A stretch of 64,000 bases of DNA. It comes from Viridibacillus arenosi. Its GTDB lineage: Bacteria > Bacillota > Bacilli > Bacillales_A > Planococcaceae. The stretch lies in NCBI RefSeq assembly GCF_001955655.1, contig NZ_MSPW01000008.1, forward strand, positions 110,716 to 174,715, given 5' to 3'. The position numbers and the translations under genes were made by a program. Shown in pieces: positions 54,227-63,998 of this stretch. Within the stretch, counting starts at the first letter, position 1; every line of letters begins with the position of its first letter. The notes below the pieces were generated by a model, which was not told the origin of the DNA, did not search any database, and worked only from the letters and a program-made list of their open reading frames with translations.

Positions 54227-54718
54227 TTGTTACTTATAAGAAATCTTGAAGAAAATGAGCATGAGTTTTTATTGGATATGTTATATGAGTCAATCCATAT
54301 TCCAGAGAATAAACCGACTAGAGAAGAGTTACTAAACTTCCCACACATTAGAAAATATCATGAAGGTTGGGGAAGAGCGGGGGATAGATCACTAATTGCT
54401 ATCGATGAAGAAAATCAAAAAGTAGGAGCGGTCTGGTACAGATTATTTGAAGAAAATAATCAAGGCTATGGATATGTCGATCACAACACGCCAGAATTAG
54501 GAATTGCTATTGTAGAGAATGGTAGAGGAAAGGGAATTGGAACTTTACTTATGAAGAAAATCTTGCAGCTTGCTATGGCAGAAGGGTATAAGTCAATTTC
54601 CCTAAGTGTAGATCCAGATAATAGTGACGCAGTACATATATATAATAAACTCGGGTTTCAAGAATACGGAATATCAGGAACATCTATCACAATGGTATAT
54701 AGGGATGCTGAGCATTAA
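54227..54718 (+). CDS. GNAT N-acetyltransferase
   Basis: 163 residues. Acetyl-CoA motif ELGIAIVENGRGKGIGTLLMKKILQLA (about 98-124), then ISLSVDPDNSDAVHIYNKLGFQEYG. TTG start 10 bases after AAAGGAG. Substrate unknown. Confidence 0.88.
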   Translation: MLLIRNLEENEHEFLLDMLYESIHIPENKPTREELLNFPHIRKYHEGWGRAGDRSLIAIDEENQKVGAVWYRLFEENNQGYGYVDHNTPELGIAIVENGRGKGIGTLLMKKILQLAMAEGYKSISLSVDPDNSDAVHIYNKLGFQEYGISGTSITMVYRDAEH

Positions 54719-54748
54719 ATACGTCAAATTAATGCTGGAAATAATATA

Positions 54749-54798
54749 AAGCATGTTTTGAATGATTGATCAAAACATGCTCTAATGCTCTTTTTTTA
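54749..54798 (+). terminator. Terminator after the GNAT gene
   Basis: The perfect stem GCATGTTTTGA/TCAAAACATGC is followed after a few bases by eight T. Confidence 0.7.
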
Positions 54799-54879
54799 TT
54801 GATAAGAAATCTGTTTATTATAATTTGGATCATGATCTATCAATTGTTAAGCACTCATATACATGCATATCTAACTATC

Positions 54880-55530
54880 TCAAAATTTATTAGTAGATGT
54901 GTTGACAGTAGAATAAGGTTTCTCTTCATTTATTATCCCCGAAATACCCTCTTTTTCAAGTAAATCGACAATTTTTTCAATGCTTGCATGATCTTTTACT
55001 ACAATGAAATTAGGTGAAAAAGGCTTGTATTTTATGTTTAAAATAAATTTATAACCATTATTTACTTTAGGGTCAAGACCATAGAGCTCATGCCAACGAC
55101 TTATTTTTTCTACTTCATAACCTTTTATATTACTGAAAGAATAGAACTTGCTATCAAAGATTATGCCATTTGCTAATATGAACAAATTACCACGATGTTT
55201 AATGGCGGAAATAATCACGAAAAATAAAGAAACAATACTAAATGAAGAAGTTCCTAATACGTCAGTTAAAAGAACAATTACTAACAAAATGACTAATAGT
55301 AAAATTGCAACTACGGTTCCCCATTTAACATATTGGTATGACTTCGTATTTTTACTAAGATACTCCATTTCCCGCCACTCGTGTGGAATGAGGATGCTAT
55401 TAAATTCTTCTTCCTTAATAGGGTAGAAAGCATCCTTAGAGAGCTGAACAGCTTTTCTCAATTTAATTCGATATCGAATTAAATAGTAAATACCAAATAT
55501 AAAAATAATAGTGAATATAGTATTTAACAT
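54880..55530 (-). CDS. Membrane protein of unknown function
   Basis: 216 residues. One N-terminal helix (about 2-20), a cytosolic linker, two adjacent helices (about 68-110, VVAILLLVILLVIVLLTDVLG and IVSLFFVIISAI), then a C-terminal soluble domain. The layout resembles YcxB-like or PH-like small membrane proteins, but the family is not certain. GAGCTATAA precedes the ATG. Confidence 0.72.
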   Translation of the reverse strand: MLNTIFTIIFIFGIYYLIRYRIKLRKAVQLSKDAFYPIKEEEFNSILIPHEWREMEYLSKNTKSYQYVKWGTVVAILLLVILLVIVLLTDVLGTSSFSIVSLFFVIISAIKHRGNLFILANGIIFDSKFYSFSNIKGYEVEKISRWHELYGLDPKVNNGYKFILNIKYKPFSPNFIVVKDHASIEKIVDLLEKEGISGIINEEKPYSTVNTSTNKF

Positions 55531-55769
55531 CTTTTATAGCTCCTTTCTCGATAAATAAGGATTTAAAACAATTGTGGCTTACTAATTTATTCCTATTGTT
55601 CTATATAAAAATTATACTACAAAATGGATTATTTGAGTTTATATGTTTATTTTTAGGGTTAAAGTAAGGATTTCAAAAAGCAAAGCCAACTTGAAATTAA
55701 TTCGATTAATGTCTAAAATAGTGCGACATTTGTATATAAAAACTCATTTTTTTAAAAATATATGCAAAT

Positions 55770-55820
55770 ACCCTATAAAGTAAAGTAGACTTTTATAAGT
55801 GTCACTTAACTTTATAGGGT
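55770..55820. repeat. Inverted repeat downstream of comA
   Basis: Arms ACCCTATAAAGT and ACTTTATAGGGT (perfect, 12 bp) lie about 28 bases beyond the comA stop. The T run is on the plus-strand side, so a role as the comA terminator is uncertain. Confidence 0.5.
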
Positions 55821-55848
55821 GCAATTTTTTTGGTGCAAGTGGATTTAT

Positions 55849-56475
55849 TTAATCAATTAATTTTAATTCTTTTGCCATTAGAGCAGCTTCTGTTCGTGTT
55901 GTAACATTCAGTAAGTGATAAATTTGTGATAAATTTCGTTCAACAGTTCGTGGAGTAAGATCAATTTCGAGAGCAATAGCACTATTAGTATAGCCCTGTA
56001 CGACGAATTGTAAAATTTTCTTCTCACGTTCATTTAAAAGTAGTGGTTGCTTCGAAATTTGAGGTTGATCTAATTTCTGAACGAAATCGATGAAGCTCCA
56101 AGGTAAGATAATCTCGCCATCCATTGTTAAACGAATTGTCCGAAGTATGCGCTCTTTAGTGACGGTTTTCGAAAGAAGCCCATGTATTTTTTTTTCCACG
56201 ATAAGTGAGTAGTAATCTTCGATCTGATCGCCTGTATACAAAATAATCTTTGCGTCAGGTTGGAGAGAGCAAATGGTAGCTCCGACGTCAATACCACTTG
56301 TACCTGGCATATTAATGTCAATTAAATAAACATCATATGGTGTTTTTTGTACGATTTCTGGAATATTTGTCGGATTTTTTTCTGTATCCGCTCGCATATC
56401 ATCGATATTATTAAATAGATTTTTACTACCTTCTAATACAATTGGATGGTCGTCGATGATTAAAATATTTATCAT
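55849..56475 (-). CDS. comA: ComA-type two-component response regulator
   Basis: 208 residues. Receiver domain (about 1-120): INILIIDDHPIVLEG with acidic pocket, phosphoacceptor Asp in YDVYLIDINMPGTSG (about 55) and TGDQ. LuxR/NarL helix-turn-helix (about 142-205): LNEREKKILQFVVQGYTNSAIALEIDLTPRTVERNLSQIYHLLNV. The ATG at 56475 follows AAAGGAGAC, which overlaps the comP stop, so the two are co-translated. Together with comQ, comX and comP it forms a ComX quorum-sensing circuit, controlling competence and surfactin-type genes in B. subtilis. Confidence 0.93.
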   Translation of the reverse strand: MINILIIDDHPIVLEGSKNLFNNIDDMRADTEKNPTNIPEIVQKTPYDVYLIDINMPGTSGIDVGATICSLQPDAKIILYTGDQIEDYYSLIVEKKIHGLLSKTVTKERILRTIRLTMDGEIILPWSFIDFVQKLDQPQISKQPLLLNEREKKILQFVVQGYTNSAIALEIDLTPRTVERNLSQIYHLLNVTTRTEAALMAKELKLID

Positions 56476-56482
56476 GGATAGT

Positions 56483-58787
56483 TTAGTCTCCTTTATTGAC
56501 CGTAATATCAAACTGCATACCTTCATTAGGGTAAGAGTCAATAACCATAGTCCCTTTGTATGCGGCAACACGTTCCTTCATGCCAATTATCCCCATCGTC
56601 CCAGATAAATACAAATCTTCTAAGTGACAGCCAATCCCGTTATCCATATAAAATAAATGAAAACCTTGTGATAAAGCACGAAGTTCAATTTTTACATATG
56701 TTGCTTTAGAATGCGTTAATGCATTGTTTAACATTTCTTGGATTAAACGATAAATGAGTAACGACATCTCATTGTCATCTATTAGTAACGGTTCAATAGA
56801 ATGCATTAAAGTAAAGTGAGCTCGTTGTTCGGTCTGATTAAATAATTTCGTCAGTGCGGCCTCCAAACCAAGTGTTTGAAGAAGCGGAGGCTTAAGTTGC
56901 TCGCAGTATAGTCGCAACTGGACATTTATTGTTATTAGTTGCTGATGAATTTGTAAAATTTTTTGTTGTACGAGATCGCGATCACGTACATAAAGTAAGT
57001 TGTCCAATTCGCGAATTAAAAAAATTTGCTCTTGTAAAATAGTATCATGGAGCTCTTGTCCAAGTTGACTTTTTACTTCTTCAAGCTGTAACCAGCAGAG
57101 CTTATGTAGCCAAGCAGGATAGTTTTGTCCTTCCTTTGCTTGCTTTAACTCAAACATTAAATCCTCTACAAGCTGTGTGTTTTCAACAAAATTATCAATG
57201 TAATGAAGCAGTAATTCTAACCAAAGAAGTTCTTCCTTCTTTAAATGAATTTTGGAGTTGGTTCTTAAAATCAAAAAGTATTTTGTTTTTATATTTCGAT
57301 GTAAGCAAGCGACGTAAAACGTTTGAAATTTCTTTATTGATCCAACTTGTAGTTGATCTAAATCCTTTGGCGTTAATTGGAGTTGGTGCCTATTCTCTTC
57401 AGACTGAGCATTAGCAAGAGAAATCTGTTCAGTTTCCATATCATATTGTATGACATAAACCGTATTCATTTCTAATTGCTTCATAAGTTGATCGGAAAGT
57501 GTGTTAAATAAATCCTCCATTTTTATTTCTTTTCCGACTTTATCAATAATCGAATACAAAAAATGAATATTATTGCCGTTCGTAGAAAATAATACTTTTC
57601 TATACACATAATCAATTTTTTCTTTAACACATAACAGCACAAAAATAGAAATGAAAATAAAAAGTGCTATACCTATATTAGTACGTATTGAAATCGATAA
57701 AAACGAGTCAATTCCTATCATTAGCCAAACTGTCATACCACCAGCAAACAGCACATAGTAACGTATACGAGAAACATAATAGTCAACATCAAATAATCGT
57801 TCCGTTACTTGCATAAAGGTGAATGTAAAGGGAATGCATAGTAACGATATAGCGCAAGTCGATGGACTTAAAATTGCTTGTTGAAATAATAATTCAGGGA
57901 GTACATAAAAAATGACAAAAGGTAAAAATGGTAGAACGATAAACCAAAAAAGTATTTGGAGCTGAATGCTTCGATCACGAGTATACGAAGTTGCAAGAAT
58001 GATTAAAATATAAAAAATCAGAGCCACAAATAGCAGCAATATAATGATCGTATTCAAAGTGAAAAATGCTGAATTGAAAATTTCTATCATAGACACTAGG
58101 AAAACACACACAGTAATGAGATATAAGATCCAAATCTTTTTATTAAATCTCCATGGTATACGCAAAAAAGCAAAATACTTTTGTAAAAAGTGAATGAGTA
58201 GTACAAGGCATAGGATTAAACATGTACTATTAACAATACTACCTACGGGATGTAGTTGGGTGGATGCACCAACACTACAATAGGCAAGCGATACCGTTAG
58301 CAAAAAATAAATTAAAATATTCAGTGAAGCGACATTGCCACTTTTTTGCTTATATAAATAAATTGCTAATGACAACATAAGTAAAAAGTAAATTACTGGT
58401 AAAATGAAAAAATGTGAAAATGCCTTAGGCAATTCATGATACAAAACATCAATTTCTTTAATGTTTCCTGTAGCGTCCATTACAGTTAGTGTTTTAGCAG
58501 ATCGAACAATCCCGTCTGGTGCAACGTGCTCCATTTTATAAGGAGAGAAGTCATCGATTGCAATCAATATATCACCTTTACTTATTTCATGGAGTTCTGC
58601 CCAATCAGGATATTCGAAATGCTCAATTACCAATCGATTCGTCTTGTTTTACAACCTCTATCCCAATAATAGGAGAACTATAGCTGATATAAAGTACATA
58701 ACTCCCAACAGCGATATAAAGTGTTAACAAGGTGATGAACGAACGGAGAGGGATTAAAGTGGTCGCCAACCTAGGCTGCCTAAGCAT
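56483..58787 (-). CDS. comP: ComP sensor histidine kinase, with a frameshift near the 5' end
   Basis: The main frame (from 58633) covers a PDZ-like extracellular part (ISKGDILIAIDDF), about seven helices, and a histidine kinase. Its phosphoacceptor is in GQELHDTILQEQ, the N-box is NNALTHSKATYV, and the glycine box is DNGIGC...GIIGMKERVAAYKG. A second frame upstream (ATG at 58787, inside comX) encodes the missing first helix (LLTLYIAVGSYVLYISY). It ends in a stop after the A4 tract at 58647-58650. Dropping one A joins the frames into about 767 residues, the length of B. subtilis ComP. Either a real inactivating or phase-variable frameshift, or a sequencing error. Confidence 0.88.
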
Positions 58788-58918
58788 ACATCATTATCAT
58801 ATGCTTCCACAATTGCTTTTTGTTGTAGTGAAGTTACACCTACTAAAGAAAGCTTATTATCCTTTAAAAGTTGTATGAACGCTGGGTTTTCTTGTAAGTA
58901 TTGAATGAATTTCATCAT
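58754..58918 (-). CDS. comX: ComX pheromone precursor
   Basis: 54 residues, starting MMKFIQYLQENPAFIQLL and ending CLGSLGWRPL. Pre-ComX is prenylated by ComQ on a Trp close to the C-terminus; here Trp51 is fourth from the end, and the mature pheromone would be the last ~8-12 residues. The ribosome binding site GAGGT overlaps the comQ stop and the 3' end overlaps the comP start, the usual packing of comQXP. The tail sequence looks strain-specific, as expected for a pherotype. Confidence 0.93.
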   Translation of the reverse strand: MMKFIQYLQENPAFIQLLKDNKLSLVGVTSLQQKAIVEAYDNDVCLGSLGWRPL

Positions 58919-58929
58919 TTGACATTACC

Positions 58930-59826
58930 TCATTTCATTAATTTTTCTACATATAAAAGGTCTACTTCGTGCATTTTAATCTGCTTTAAAAATACTAAAG
59001 CTTCTAGCTTTAATAAGTTTTTAATCGCCAGTGCATATTGAATCGCACCACTATCAATTAATGCTTTTTGAAGTAAGGGAACATTTACTGAATGCGTATT
59101 ACCTGCGTAGTAATCATTTAGATGTACCGCAACTGATGATGGCTGTGAAAATAAAAAAAGAATTGACAACGAATATTTTTTATAGATAATATCATTTTTT
59201 CCATTCCAATATTTTAAGTCTGTAATATCATTTTTGATTTGCTGAATCATGCCAATATGTTCAGCATAACGTGCAACCGTTGAATTTATTTGGCCAGTAG
59301 CTAAGACAACACCAAGCTGACAACTTAGAGCAGTTAATGAACCAGATTTTTGGCGAATCATATTGAGATATGCTTCTTCAGTCCGTGCTGTATTAAGTAA
59401 ATCTTGTTGTTGACCATTAATACAATCAAGTCCATATTCTTCTAGCAAACAAGCAACTTCCCATTTGTATCGACTTGAAGTTTTTAATACAATTTGTTTC
59501 GCAATAAACAGAAGCGCAATAGCTCCATTTAACCCGATTGCGGTATCCTGAGACCAGATTGTATCGACATCACCATCTTGTAAATCATCAATTATATCAA
59601 AGCTTAAAATAAGTAACTCAAGTGCTGCTGCAATCGACACCGCATCATCATCTAGTTCACAGCCAAATGCCTCATAATGGAAAAGGCAAAGATGAGCAAA
59701 CATGAAAGAAGCGTTTGTTTTGACATTGATATATTGAATAAGTTGGTCCTGAAAAGCGAGATGTAAATGTTGATTCGTTGTAATTAGTTCTTTCATTTTA
59801 ATAATTAAGACCTCATTATGTCGCAT
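58930..59826 (-). CDS. comQ: ComQ isoprenyl transferase for ComX
   Basis: 298 residues, matching ComQ length. Polyprenyl-synthase fold with the first Asp-rich motif FDIIDDLQDGD (about 81-91) and a second region QIKNDITDLKYWNGKND (about 198-214). Attaches a farnesyl or geranyl group to the Trp of ComX and is needed for its processing. The ATG at 59826 is chosen because AAAGGTGG lies 8 bases upstream. First gene of comQXPA; no degQ was recognised upstream. Confidence 0.92.
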   Translation of the reverse strand: MRHNEVLIIKMKELITTNQHLHLAFQDQLIQYINVKTNASFMFAHLCLFHYEAFGCELDDDAVSIAAALELLILSFDIIDDLQDGDVDTIWSQDTAIGLNGAIALLFIAKQIVLKTSSRYKWEVACLLEEYGLDCINGQQQDLLNTARTEEAYLNMIRQKSGSLTALSCQLGVVLATGQINSTVARYAEHIGMIQQIKNDITDLKYWNGKNDIIYKKYSLSILFLFSQPSSVAVHLNDYYAGNTHSVNVPLLQKALIDSGAIQYALAIKNLLKLEALVFLKQIKMHEVDLLYVEKLMK

Positions 59827-60023
59827 TATACAAACCACCTTTTGTTGTAACAATTACATTCAGTATACATTCATTATGAATCATATATCGACTAAATGGA
59901 ATAGTAAAATGGTAAATAACGTAAAAAATGTGTGTTATATTACTGTTTTATATAGAATGTAAACTCTATCTATATAGAGTTACCTCTATATTTTTAGAGC
60001 GCTTTTAACAAATAATTACAAAA

Positions 60024-60041
60024 TGTGTCGGGAAACCGAAA
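60024..60041. promoter_or_regulatory. Candidate ComA-binding box
   Basis: TGTCGGGAAACCGAAA (60026-60041) has the CGG-N4-CCG core of the ComA dyad (TTGCGGN4CCGCAA) with partly symmetric flanks. It lies between divergent comQ and the RND transporter gene, 364 bases before the latter. The rest of the 59827-60404 gap contains an inverted repeat GTAAACTCTA/TAGAGTTAC near 59960. Confidence 0.35.
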
Positions 60042-60404
60042 TAGTAATGTCGTATTCCTTACCTTGAAATGACGGATTATATTATATTAATCTGAATATA
60101 GAAAATATAGATAAATTAAGAAGTTAGTAATACACTACTCAGACAAATTATGAAATCAAATTTGGATAACTTTTTTATTTCTTTTTTTTATTAATACTTA
60201 CGATCTATTGCTATAAATACGATTTATTGTAAATTAAGCAGAATTAACAATATATATTAGTTGTTTATACCAAATAGATTTGATTTGGTATTTACCTAGT
60301 TTCCAATTGCGCCGAATATCATATCAATTCCAATAGAATGGCACACAATTAATCTAATGGTTCAGAAATAATGTTAAATAAATATTTATAGAGGCAGGTA
60401 TAAG

Positions 60405-63400
60405 ATGAAATCAATAATTCAGTTTAGTATGAAAAGTGCTTTAGCTCTGTGTTTAGTGGTACTTCTTATTGTTGCAGGAGGAATTTATTCTTTAAAAGAG
60501 TTACATATTGAGAAGTATCCAAACGTAGACATTCCATATTTGACAGTTTTTATTCCTTATCCAGGTGCTTCACCGGAACAATCAATGAATGATATTGGGG
60601 AGCAAATGGAAAGAGAATTTATAAAGATTGAAGGCGGAAAGAATGTATATACAGGTGGCGTTGCTAATGCAGCATATTCAACGATAGAATTTGATATGTC
60701 AATTGATATGAAGCAAGCTGAACAGTTAGTAAGGGCAAGTGTTGACAAGATTCAACTTCCAGAATTGGCAGAAGAACCGAAGTTTGAATTATCTAGTCCT
60801 GATGATAATCCAATTGTTTTTTCAATGGGGATTTATGCCGATGAAAATTATGAAGAAGTTCAAAATTTTATGAAGAAACGTATTATTCCACTTATTGAAG
60901 TAATCGATGGTGTAAGTGAAATCGAGGTTGGCGGGGTTGCAGATCGGTTAGTGCTTGTTCGACTAATACCTAAACAATTAGAGGCAAGTGGAATTACTAT
61001 TAATGATGTAAAAACAGCTATTTCAGCAAATAATCTTTCGATGCCGACCGGTGATATTTCTGTATCTAACGAAGTATTACCGGTGCGAATAAATAAAGAA
61101 TTAAAATCAGTTGAAGATGTTAAAAAAATAAAGATTTTCACACAAGGGACAAATTCACAAACCACTAAGACTTTACCTGGAACGATTACTTTAGGTGAAA
61201 TTGCTGAAGTTACATATGAAAGTGAATACACAAATAATATTACACGAATAAACGGAGAACAAGGAGTAAGTTTGGGTATTATGGCTGAAGGTGGAGCTAA
61301 TGTAGTAGCTATTGTTGAACAAGTTAAGGAAGAAATGAAAAATTTGGATCTTCCTGAAGGATATAAAGTAGAAACACTGCGTGATCAATCTATTGAAATT
61401 AAGAAATCAGTCTATTCTATGCTCAAGGAGGCATTTTTAGGTGCATTAATGGCCGTTGTCGTAACCTTGTTATTTTTAAGAAATATTCGTTCGACCATTA
61501 TTGCTGTTATATCCATTCCAGTATCCATATTTGCATCTTTTCTTCTGATGAAAACGATAGGATATACATTAAATATTATGACACTTGCAGGAATTGCAGT
61601 AGCTTGCGGACGGGTAGTGGATGACTCAATTGTAGTAATTGAAAATGTTTTTAGAAGGGTAAGGGCTTCAAAAGAAAGAAATGATAAGCTCATAGAACAA
61701 GCTACAAGAGAAGTCGCATCTGCTATAACCACTTCCACAATCACAACTGTAGCGGTTTTCTTGCCATTGGCTTTTGTACCAGGGATTGTAGGGGGATTTT
61801 TCAAACCACTTGCATGGACAATAGTTATTTCATTATTGATTTCATTAATTGTTGCAATAACTCTTGTTCCACTCTTATCGAGAATTTTTCTTTTAAAAAC
61901 TACACTGAAGGAACCACAAGAAAATGCACTTCAAATTTGGTATCGAAAAAAATTGACTTGGGTGTTAAAACATCGATTTGTAACTTTAACTACAGCATTA
62001 TTGATTCTGGTTGGTTCTGTTGCCCTAATAACACCTAGACTCGGCACAACCTTCCTTCCGCAAGAGAAAGTGAATGATTTTGATGTCGAAATTAAAATGG
62101 AAAAAGGAACTGCTCCAAAGAAAACAATTGAAGCAGCTAGTAAAGTGGAGAAAATCTTAATTGATCAAGAGGATATAACTCTGGTAAATACAAATATTGA
62201 CGGAGCATCTGAAAGTGCAACAATTTCATTTGTTGTAAAAGATTCTGTAGTAAATATTAATGGATTTGTAAAGGATTTGAGATCCCAATTTACAACCATT
62301 ACAGAGCCAGAGAAAATTACAGTATCTGGGGTAGGTGGAATTATTGGTGGTGCAGAAGGTAGGTATACTCTTGTTGTAAATGGGTCTAATTCTGAGGATT
62401 TAAAAAAGGCAAGCGAGCAAATCAAAACTAGTTTAAAAGAAGTAGAAGGAATGACAGATGTTACAACATCTTTAGAAGGTGAAGAGCCTGAAATAGTCAT
62501 TGATTTGGACGAAGTTAAGCTTGCTGAAAAAGGACTAATGCCAGCCGTGGTAGCACAAAGTCTTCGAACACTAATTAGCGGTGATATAGTAACAACGATG
62601 AGAATGGAAGGCGAAATACGAGAAGTGAAACTTGGATTGAAGATGGACGAAATAACATCCATCGAAAAACTAGGGAATCAAAAAATTAACAATGTAATGG
62701 GTATGCCGGTTTCTCTTAAAGAGATAGGTGAATTGAAAAGAGTCGATAATATTACCGCTGTTTCTCATTTGAATGGAAATGAATATATCATGGTAAATGG
62801 TACAATCACAGATGAAAAAGTAGGGGATGTGATAGCGAAAGCAGATGAAATTATCAATGATTTAGAGTTACCAGAAAATATTAGCTACTACAAGGAAGGC
62901 GCATCTGCATCGATGTCAGATGGCTTCAAAGATCTATCCATTGCCATCGTAATCAGTATTTTCTTAGTATATTTAGTCATGGTAATTGCATTTAGAGAAG
63001 GAAAGGCTCCATTTGTTATTCTGTTTGCAATACCATTTTCTATCATTGGAGCGCTAATTGGACTTTATATAGTAAATGAACCAATTGGTATGCCTGTAAT
63101 GATTGGTTTACTCATGTTGAATGGGATTGTAGTAACGAATGCTATCGTTCTAGTAGATAAGGTGAAGCAAAATGAAAGAAGTGGAATGATCAAACAAGAA
63201 GCTATAATTGAAGCCGGCGTCATACGTATTCGACCAATTTTGATGACTGCTATTGCAACAATCGGTGCTTTAATTCCGATGGCTATCTCAAATGAATCAG
63301 GAATGGTGTCAAAATCACTCTCTGTAGTCGTCATTGGAGGGCTATCAACATCTACTTTATTAACGCTGTTTATTGTACCAATACTATACAGTTTGTTTAA

Positions 63401-63416
63401 CTTGAAAAAAAAGTAA
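60405..63416 (+). CDS. RND-family efflux transporter (SwrC/AcrB-like)
   Basis: 1003 residues. The N-terminal helix SALALCLVVLLIVAGGIYSL is followed by a large extracytoplasmic loop, a helix bundle with the proton-relay region LAGIAVACGRVVDDSIVVIENVFRR (about 396-420), a second loop, and a C-terminal bundle (VMIGLLMLNGIVVTNAIVLVDKV). This is the hydrophobe/amphiphile RND class; SwrC of B. subtilis exports surfactin. No membrane-fusion partner is seen. Followed by an AcpS-like gene 110 bases downstream. Confidence 0.92.
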   Translation: MKSIIQFSMKSALALCLVVLLIVAGGIYSLKELHIEKYPNVDIPYLTVFIPYPGASPEQSMNDIGEQMEREFIKIEGGKNVYTGGVANAAYSTIEFDMSIDMKQAEQLVRASVDKIQLPELAEEPKFELSSPDDNPIVFSMGIYADENYEEVQNFMKKRIIPLIEVIDGVSEIEVGGVADRLVLVRLIPKQLEASGITINDVKTAISANNLSMPTGDISVSNEVLPVRINKELKSVEDVKKIKIFTQGTNSQTTKTLPGTITLGEIAEVTYESEYTNNITRINGEQGVSLGIMAEGGANVVAIVEQVKEEMKNLDLPEGYKVETLRDQSIEIKKSVYSMLKEAFLGALMAVVVTLLFLRNIRSTIIAVISIPVSIFASFLLMKTIGYTLNIMTLAGIAVACGRVVDDSIVVIENVFRRVRASKERNDKLIEQATREVASAITTSTITTVAVFLPLAFVPGIVGGFFKPLAWTIVISLLISLIVAITLVPLLSRIFLLKTTLKEPQENALQIWYRKKLTWVLKHRFVTLTTALLILVGSVALITPRLGTTFLPQEKVNDFDVEIKMEKGTAPKKTIEAASKVEKILIDQEDITLVNTNIDGASESATISFVVKDSVVNINGFVKDLRSQFTTITEPEKITVSGVGGIIGGAEGRYTLVVNGSNSEDLKKASEQIKTSLKEVEGMTDVTTSLEGEEPEIVIDLDEVKLAEKGLMPAVVAQSLRTLISGDIVTTMRMEGEIREVKLGLKMDEITSIEKLGNQKINNVMGMPVSLKEIGELKRVDNITAVSHLNGNEYIMVNGTITDEKVGDVIAKADEIINDLELPENISYYKEGASASMSDGFKDLSIAIVISIFLVYLVMVIAFREGKAPFVILFAIPFSIIGALIGLYIVNEPIGMPVMIGLLMLNGIVVTNAIVLVDKVKQNERSGMIKQEAIIEAGVIRIRPILMTAIATIGALIPMAISNESGMVSKSLSVVVIGGLSTSTLLTLFIVPILYSLFNLKKK

Positions 63417-63526
63417 ATAATGAATCCTAATGTAGCTAAGTATTTAATAAAAAAATACTCAATATTAGTCAATTATTAAAATAAATAAGATTTAAAATTA
63501 ATTATATGAAAGAGTGATACATTGTA

Positions 63527-63928
63527 GTGTTAGTTGGAATCGGAGTAGATATGATTGAACTAGCCAGTTTAGATAAAATGCTTAAAAGAAATGAAATTTG
63601 GATCATTGAAAAGGTTCTCTCCAAAAAAGAGAGAGACTATTGTATGGGATTAAAAGATAGTGAGCTTAGATTAGTATGGATAGCTAAATGTTTCGTTATT
63701 AAAGAAGCAGCATATAAAGCCATTAATCATCTTGTTTATGAAAAATTTAATTTTTTAAATATTGAATTTTTCATCGATGATAATGGAGAGACAAATATTT
63801 ATACTTCAAAAATCAATTTAAAAGAAGAAGGAATTATTTTACATCACTCGATTAGTTATACATCAAAAAATGTCATTGCATTTGTTACTGCAGAGAAATT
63901 AAAGGAGGTGAAAACAAATGAAAATTAA
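63527..63928 (+). CDS. AcpS-type 4'-phosphopantetheinyl transferase
   Basis: 133 residues. Motif GIGVDMIELASLDKML (about 4-19) with the Mg-binding Asp and WIAKCFVIKEAAYKAI (about 49-64) with the catalytic Lys-Glu, as in holo-ACP synthase. The sequence is divergent, and no alr/dal neighbour typical of housekeeping acpS is present, so it may serve a secondary-metabolite carrier protein. GTG start. Its 3' end overlaps the next small gene by 11 bases. Confidence 0.85.
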   Translation: MLVGIGVDMIELASLDKMLKRNEIWIIEKVLSKKERDYCMGLKDSELRLVWIAKCFVIKEAAYKAINHLVYEKFNFLNIEFFIDDNGETNIYTSKINLKEEGIILHHSISYTSKNVIAFVTAEKLKEVKTNEN

Positions 63929-63998
63929 AGCGAAACCAATGCAAATTAAGAATCTTAAAAATGTAGCACGTTACGGCGGTGCATGCGGTAAATGCTAA
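63918..63998 (+). CDS. Small Cys-containing peptide, putative RiPP precursor or signal
   Basis: 26 residues: basic start MKIKAKPMQIKNLKN and tail VARYGGACGKC. A near-perfect AAAGGAGGTG lies 7 bases before the ATG, and the gene overlaps the AcpS-like stop, so it is strongly and coordinately translated. A basic leader followed by a Gly-rich, Cys-containing tail fits a ribosomal peptide precursor, but no modification enzyme is visible before the window ends. No known family recognised. Confidence 0.6.
   Translation: MKIKAKPMQIKNLKNVARYGGACGKC

Noticed and set aside
60301..60330. ComA box at TTGCGCCGAA upstream of the RND gene
   Set aside because: The half-sites lack the 4-base spacer and dyad symmetry; the site at 60026 fits better.
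61412..63472. Several minus-strand frames up to 165 codons
   Set aside because: Shadows of the RND transporter gene.
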